In this document: piece by piece, positions 60,544 to 64,000 of the stretch
Position numbering within the stretch: position 1 is the first letter of the stretch
Layout: each line of letters begins with the position of its first letter
Assembly (NCBI RefSeq): GCF_015277775.1
Contig: NZ_CP063849.1
Span: 7,579,501-7,643,500 of the forward strand
Direction of reading: 5' to 3'
DNA: 64,000 nt
Source of the DNA: Paludibaculum fermentans
GTDB taxonomy: Bacteria > Acidobacteriota > Terriglobia > Bryobacterales > Bryobacteraceae
Notes under the pieces: generated by a model
The model's database searches: none
Told to the model about the DNA's origin: nothing
The model's input: the letters and a program-made list of their open reading frames with translations, nothing else
Made by a program: the position numbers and the translations under genes

Positions 60544-61287
60544 CTACTGGGTTTTTTCGAGTTGCAGTGTGAGCGTGCCCACATAGAACGGAAGTTGGAT
60601 TCTGATCTGCACCGGCAGCCGTTTGTCGTCATCGCTGATCCAGATGAACAGCCGGCCCTTGCGGCCGTACATCACTCCATTGAACAGAAACGCCTCATAC
60701 CGCGTGGACGGAAACTGTCCCAGGGGTGTCTTGATGGTCTCTTTCTGCTGGGCCTCGACGCGGGCCATGACGACCTTCTTGCCGTCGCTGATGGGGAGTT
60801 CCAGGACGGAACCAGGCGCTGGGTGCAGTTGGCGGAGTTTGTGCAGGCCGCCGGTGGCGTCGTGGACGCAGGCGGGTATGTCGATCTCTTTGGCGAGGGC
60901 TACGGTGTTGGTATTGAGGTCCTTCTCGAGAAACGTCGAGCGCTTCCTGGTGCGGTCGAAGGTTGCCTTGACCTCGCGGTTGCGGCGGCCTTCGTGCACG
61001 TCCCAGGTGATGGACGTGGCGCAGAGGCCGTGGTCGAACATGGCGCGGTAAGAGTCGTTGACGGTGAACAGCGTGGCCACCAGGCCGACACTCTTCATGA
61101 GCATGTCCAACTGCCGGTCGCCCTCCGACCATTTCAACTGGACTTCCCCGGCCCGCACGAAGCGCCACTCCACCCCGAAGGTCAGAGTTTCCGGCTGATT
61201 GAGCGCGACCGTCTGGGCAAGGCAAGGCCCCGCCAGCAAGAGAGTCCATACTGCAATCGCGCCGCCTGGCGGATTCCACAAGCGCAT
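60544..61287 (-). CDS. Secreted DUF3108 domain protein
   Basis: 247 residues from an ATG at 61287 with a GGAGTGG site. The signal peptide is 'AIAVWTLLLAGPCLAQ'. The rest matches DUF3108: 'PETLTFGVEWRFVRAGEVQL', 'YRAMFDHGLCATSITWDVHE', 'GRLFIWISDDDKRLPVQIRI'. This is a periplasmic beta-rich family of unknown role. It runs 24 nt upstream of the SGNH gene and is likely cotranscribed with it. Confidence 0.82.
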   Translation of the reverse strand: MRLWNPPGGAIAVWTLLLAGPCLAQTVALNQPETLTFGVEWRFVRAGEVQLKWSEGDRQLDMLMKSVGLVATLFTVNDSYRAMFDHGLCATSITWDVHEGRRNREVKATFDRTRKRSTFLEKDLNTNTVALAKEIDIPACVHDATGGLHKLRQLHPAPGSVLELPISDGKKVVMARVEAQQKETIKTPLGQFPSTRYEAFLFNGVMYGRKGRLFIWISDDDKRLPVQIRIQLPFYVGTLTLQLEKTQ

Positions 61288-61434
61288 GTCCACTCCAGTC
61301 TTGCAGATGCACTCTGAAAGCCGCAAACGCGGGGATGAGCTTTCCTGCTGAACGCCCGTCCTGGCGGCACTAAAGTTACGAGTCCGCGGAGCCGATGAAG
61401 AGGACATGAGCCGAACCGCGTCCGAGGTGCATCC

Positions 61435-61653
61435 GTGAAGACGACCTGGTGCCTGACGCTGACCGCTTTTCTGGCCCTGGTTTTCGCGCCGCTCACCTTC
61501 TCGAAGGACAAGACACCCGCGCAACGGCGTCCGCCATCGAAGCCTCCAACGGTCCAGCGGGCGATGAAGGAGCGCAAGCGGCAGGTGAAGCGGGACAAGC
61601 GGAGCCGGCAGCAGCTGGAAGCGTTCCGGGCCCGCCCCAAAGTCCGGCTGTAG
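61435..61653 (+). CDS. Small secreted basic protein, 72 residues
   Basis: From a GTG at 61435 with GAGG upstream. The leader 'TTWCLTLTAFLALVFAPLTF' is followed by a strongly basic Lys/Arg-rich helix ('AMKERKRQVKRDKRSRQQLE'). No family is recognised. It ends 4 nt before the convergent PPK2 stop. A polycation beside polyphosphate genes is suggestive but unproven. Confidence 0.5.
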   Translation: MKTTWCLTLTAFLALVFAPLTFSKDKTPAQRRPPSKPPTVQRAMKERKRQVKRDKRSRQQLEAFRARPKVRL

Positions 61654-61657
61654 GCCC

Positions 61658-62389
61658 CTATTTCAGCGGATCGCGCGGTTTGTAGCCGAGTTCCCGCGTG
61701 AGCACTTCCACTAATCGTTCCAACACTTTGACGCGCGCCCAGTGCTTGTCGTTGCCTTCGACCACAGTCCAGGGAGCGGTGCGGGTGCTGGTCTTCAGCA
61801 GCATCTCCTCGACGGCCTCTTCGTAGTCGCTCCACTTGGCGCGATTGCGCCAATCCTCGTCCGTCAGCTTCCACGCTTTGTAGCCGATCTTCTGGCGTTC
61901 CTCGAAGCGCCGCAACTGCTCTTCGCGCGAGATCTGCACCCAGAACTTGGCGAGGATGCAGCCGGAATCGCGGAGCTGCCGTTCAAAGGAGTTGATCTCT
62001 TTGTAGGCTCGCTTCCACTCGGCTTCGGTACAGAAGCCTTCGACGCGCTCCACCAGGACGCGGCCGTACCAGGAGCGGTCGAAGATGGCGATCTGGCCTT
62101 TTTCCGGCAGCCGGCGCCAGAAGCGATAGAGGTAGTGGCGGGTCTTGTCTTCCCCTTGCGGCGCGCTGATGGGGTAAACGACGTAGCCGCGCGGGTCTAA
62201 TTTCTCGGTGACGCGCTTGATGGCGCCACCCTTGCCGGCGGCGTCCCAGCCTTCGAAGGCGAGGACCACGGGGCGCTTCTGCTGGTACACCTGCCAACCG
62301 AGCTCCCTGAGCTGGATCTGGCCGCGGGTGAGCCGTTTCGCATAGTCGGCACGATCGAGTTTCTGTTTGAGATCGAGGGTTTCCAGCAT
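61658..62389 (-). CDS. Polyphosphate kinase 2 family protein (copy 2)
   Basis: 243 residues. PPK2 motifs are Walker A 'AFEGWDAAGKGGAIKR' (about residue 43), lid and Walker B 'IAIFDRSWYGRVLVERVEGF' (about 99) and 'KFWVQISREEQLRRFEER'. It transfers phosphate between polyphosphate and nucleotides. 'DRSWYGR' is the usual form. It overlaps the upstream PPK2 gene by 1 nt (TGATG), so it is the last gene of a coupled three-gene operon. Confidence 0.92.
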   Translation of the reverse strand: MLETLDLKQKLDRADYAKRLTRGQIQLRELGWQVYQQKRPVVLAFEGWDAAGKGGAIKRVTEKLDPRGYVVYPISAPQGEDKTRHYLYRFWRRLPEKGQIAIFDRSWYGRVLVERVEGFCTEAEWKRAYKEINSFERQLRDSGCILAKFWVQISREEQLRRFEERQKIGYKAWKLTDEDWRNRAKWSDYEEAVEEMLLKTSTRTAPWTVVEGNDKHWARVKVLERLVEVLTRELGYKPRDPLK

Positions 62390-63198
62390 CAGGCTTCTCC
62401 GTTACCCTCGTTGTCCAGCGTGTCCATGATGCGCCGCAATTCGGCATCGTGGCGGATCTCCGCGGAGCCTTCCTCCACGGGCGGCACGTGGGGGCCCAGA
62501 GCCTTTTCCAGGGCCGCATTGATGGTGAGGAAAACCTTGCGCCGGGCGTACCAGCGGGAGGTTGCCTCCACGATGGTCCACGGAGCGAATTCGCTCTCGG
62601 TCAGTTCCAGCATCTCCTCGGCCGCTTCCAGGTACTGGTCGTAGAGTTTGTAGCGCGCCCAATCCTGGCTGGTGACGCGCCAGGATTCCAGCGGGTCGGC
62701 CTCGATGTTCTCGAAGCGCCGCTTCTGCTCCTTCTTGCTGATGTGGAACCAGAACTTGAGAATGACGGTGCCGTCGTCGGCCAGCATTCGCTCGAAGTCG
62801 AGGATGTCCTTGTAGGCTTTGCGCCAGGTCTTTTCGGGCACCACTTTTTCGACCCTCTCGTCCAGGACGCGGTGGTACCAGGAGTGGTCGAAGATGGTCA
62901 TCTCTCCGCGATTGGGGGCCTTCAGCCAGAAGCGCCAGAGCCAGGGGTGATTCTGCTCGTAGGTGCGCGGCGGCTGGATGGAGTAGAGCTTGAAGCCGCG
63001 CGGATCCAGGCGCTGGGTGAGGGTGGAGATGGAGCTGCCTTTGCCGGCGGCGTCCCAGCCTTCAAAGAGGACGATGGAGGGGATGCGGTGGTCCCAGCAG
63101 GCCTTTTCGAGCGTATACAGCCGCCGCTGGAGCGCCGGCATCTCCTGCTTGTAGTCGGCACGCGCGAGCTTCCGTTTCAGGTTGACGTTTTCTAGCAT
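62389..63198 (-). CDS. Polyphosphate kinase 2 family protein (copy 1)
   Basis: 269 residues. Walker A is 'LFEGWDAAGKGSSIST', and the lid and Walker B region is 'MTIFDHSWYHRVLDERVEKV', with 'KFWFHISKKEQKRRFENIEA'. Compared with copy 2, DRSWYGR is changed to DHSWYHR, so substrate choice or activity may differ. It overlaps ppk1 by 7 nt upstream and the second PPK2 gene by 1 nt downstream. Confidence 0.9.
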   Translation of the reverse strand: MLENVNLKRKLARADYKQEMPALQRRLYTLEKACWDHRIPSIVLFEGWDAAGKGSSISTLTQRLDPRGFKLYSIQPPRTYEQNHPWLWRFWLKAPNRGEMTIFDHSWYHRVLDERVEKVVPEKTWRKAYKDILDFERMLADDGTVILKFWFHISKKEQKRRFENIEADPLESWRVTSQDWARYKLYDQYLEAAEEMLELTESEFAPWTIVEATSRWYARRKVFLTINAALEKALGPHVPPVEEGSAEIRHDAELRRIMDTLDNEGNGEA

Positions 63199-64000
63199 CG
63201 GCTTTTCAGCAGGATCGCCTGGGCACTGTACGGTTTCTCGGACTCCTTGCGTTGGATTCGCTCATAGGTGCCGTCGGGCTTCATGCGGCGCGCTTTCACG
63301 TTGTCGGCCAAATAGACTGACAGGATTCTATCGCGGATCTGCCTCACCAGCGAGGCCCTTTGAATGGGGAACAGGGTTTCCACGCGGCGGTTGATGTTGC
63401 GCGGCATGATGTCGGCCGAGCCGATGTAGATTTCTTCTTCGCCGTCGTTGCGGAAGTAGAGAATGCGGCTGTGTTCCAGGAAGCGGCCCACCACGCTGAT
63501 GACGCGGATGTTGTCGCTGACGCCGGGCACGCCGGGCCGCAGGCAGCAGATGCCGCGGCAGAGGAGGTCGACCTGCACTCCGGCCTGTGACGCCTTGTAC
63601 AGCAGGCGGATGACGCGAGGGTCCACCAGCGCATTCATCTTCATGATGATGCGGGCGTCCTTGCCGGCTTTGGCGTGGGCGATCTCGCGTTGGATGAGCC
63701 CTTCGAGGCGCTGCCGCAGATTGATGGGCGCCACGAGGAGCTTGCGGTAGTCCGATTTGGCGGAGTAGCCGGTGAGGTAGTTGAAGAGATCGGTGCTGTC
63801 CGCGCCGAAGTCCTCGTCACAGGTAAACAGGCCCAGGTCCGTATAGAGATGCGCGGTGACGGCGTTGTAGTTGCCGGTGGAAAGGTGCACGTAGCGGCGC
63901 ATGAGGGTGCCCTCGCGGCGCACCACCATGGCCACTTTGCAGTGCACCTTCATGCCGACGAGGCCGTACACGACGTGAACGCCCTCTTTTTCCAGGGCGC
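63192..64000 (-). CDS. ppk1: Polyphosphate kinase 1 (C-terminal part, cut by window edge)
   Basis: About 269 C-terminal residues are visible; the N terminus lies beyond 64000. Typical PPK1 sequence: 'GLVGMKVHCKVAMVVRREGT', 'YVHLSTGNYNAVTAHLYTDL', 'KMNALVDPRVIRLLYKASQA', 'DLLCRGICCLRPGVPG' and 'IYIGSADIMPRNINRRVETL'. The His of 'KVHCK' (phospholipase-D-like fold) is the conserved active-site region. The enzyme makes polyphosphate from ATP reversibly. It heads a coupled ppk1-PPK2-PPK2 operon. Confidence 0.94.
   Translation of the reverse strand, partial: ALEKEGVHVVYGLVGMKVHCKVAMVVRREGTLMRRYVHLSTGNYNAVTAHLYTDLGLFTCDEDFGADSTDLFNYLTGYSAKSDYRKLLVAPINLRQRLEGLIQREIAHAKAGKDARIIMKMNALVDPRVIRLLYKASQAGVQVDLLCRGICCLRPGVPGVSDNIRVISVVGRFLEHSRILYFRNDGEEEIYIGSADIMPRNINRRVETLFPIQRASLVRQIRDRILSVYLADNVKARRMKPDGTYERIQRKESEKPYSAQAILLKSRC

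Noticed and set aside
1-64000. tRNA, rRNA, CRISPR and insertion-sequence signals
   Set aside because: GGTTCGAA-like strings occur only inside coding genes without cloverleaf partners; no regularly spaced repeats and no transposase frame were seen.

Overview
The window reads as chromosomal DNA of an Acidobacteriota bacterium of the Solibacter/Paludibaculum type (order Bryobacterales). This is inferred from several things seen together: high G+C, many secreted proteins of unknown function, a purple-acid-phosphatase-like protein ending in a TIGR03437-like C-terminal domain, a TIGR02999-type ECF sigma factor beside a TPR serine/threonine kinase, twin-arginine-led sugar-isomerase and lactonase proteins, and an RND/TolC fusion. 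No rRNA, tRNA, CRISPR array, insertion sequence or prophage was seen.

Layout. 1-4.3 kb (minus): the N-terminal part of ClpC (cut by the window edge), a LolD/MacB-type ATPase, and a ribose-type sugar ABC permease and ATPase with no binding protein. 4.3-7.5 kb: a START-like protein, DnaB, a candidate structured RNA, a conserved hypothetical protein and a Dps-like protein. 7.7-14.4 kb (minus): an efflux operon tetR - adaptor - RND permease fused to a TolC-like domain, with three 12-bp operator-like sites spaced exactly 15 bp at its head. 14.5-20.8 kb (mostly plus): CotH-like protein, metallophosphoesterase, sugar isomerase, Na+/solute symporter. 20.8-23.85 kb: an A+T-richer patch of secreted hypothetical proteins, including a small gene frameshifted in a T8 run. 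23.85-27.7 kb: a lactonase, then an acetyltransferase - galactokinase - nucleotidyltransferase operon. 27.8-33.1 kb: a 1013-residue protein resembling phage non-contractile tail sheath proteins, a zinc-ribbon membrane protein and two small hypothetical genes.

33.2-38.3 kb: a divergent Lrp/LysE pair, an FAH-family hydrolase, homoserine dehydrogenase and a DUF4139 protein. The last three form a 4-nt-overlapping operon. 38.3-40.3 kb: a response regulator, a Panacea (SocA-like) antitoxin with its overlapping putative toxin, and a hypothetical gene. 40.4-46.7 kb: housekeeping genes (ABC-F ATPase, D-aminoacylase-like amidohydrolase, accD, rlmH, phosphohexomutase). 46.7-55.5 kb: ECF sigma factor, Asp-box protein, Ser/Thr kinase, alkaline phosphatase, HAD phosphatase, and a lipoprotein resembling an amidohydrolase without its barrel. 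55.5-64 kb (minus): a radical SAM protein, a DHDPS-family aldolase whose C-terminal tail looks like an encapsulation peptide, followed by a two-domain microcompartment shell protein, a set of secreted proteins, and a ppk1-PPK2-PPK2 polyphosphate operon running off the right edge.

The best candidates for something undescribed are the aldolase/shell-protein pair, the RND-TolC fusion with its operator array, the Panacea toxin partner, the structured RNA upstream of dnaB, and the solitary tail-sheath-like gene.
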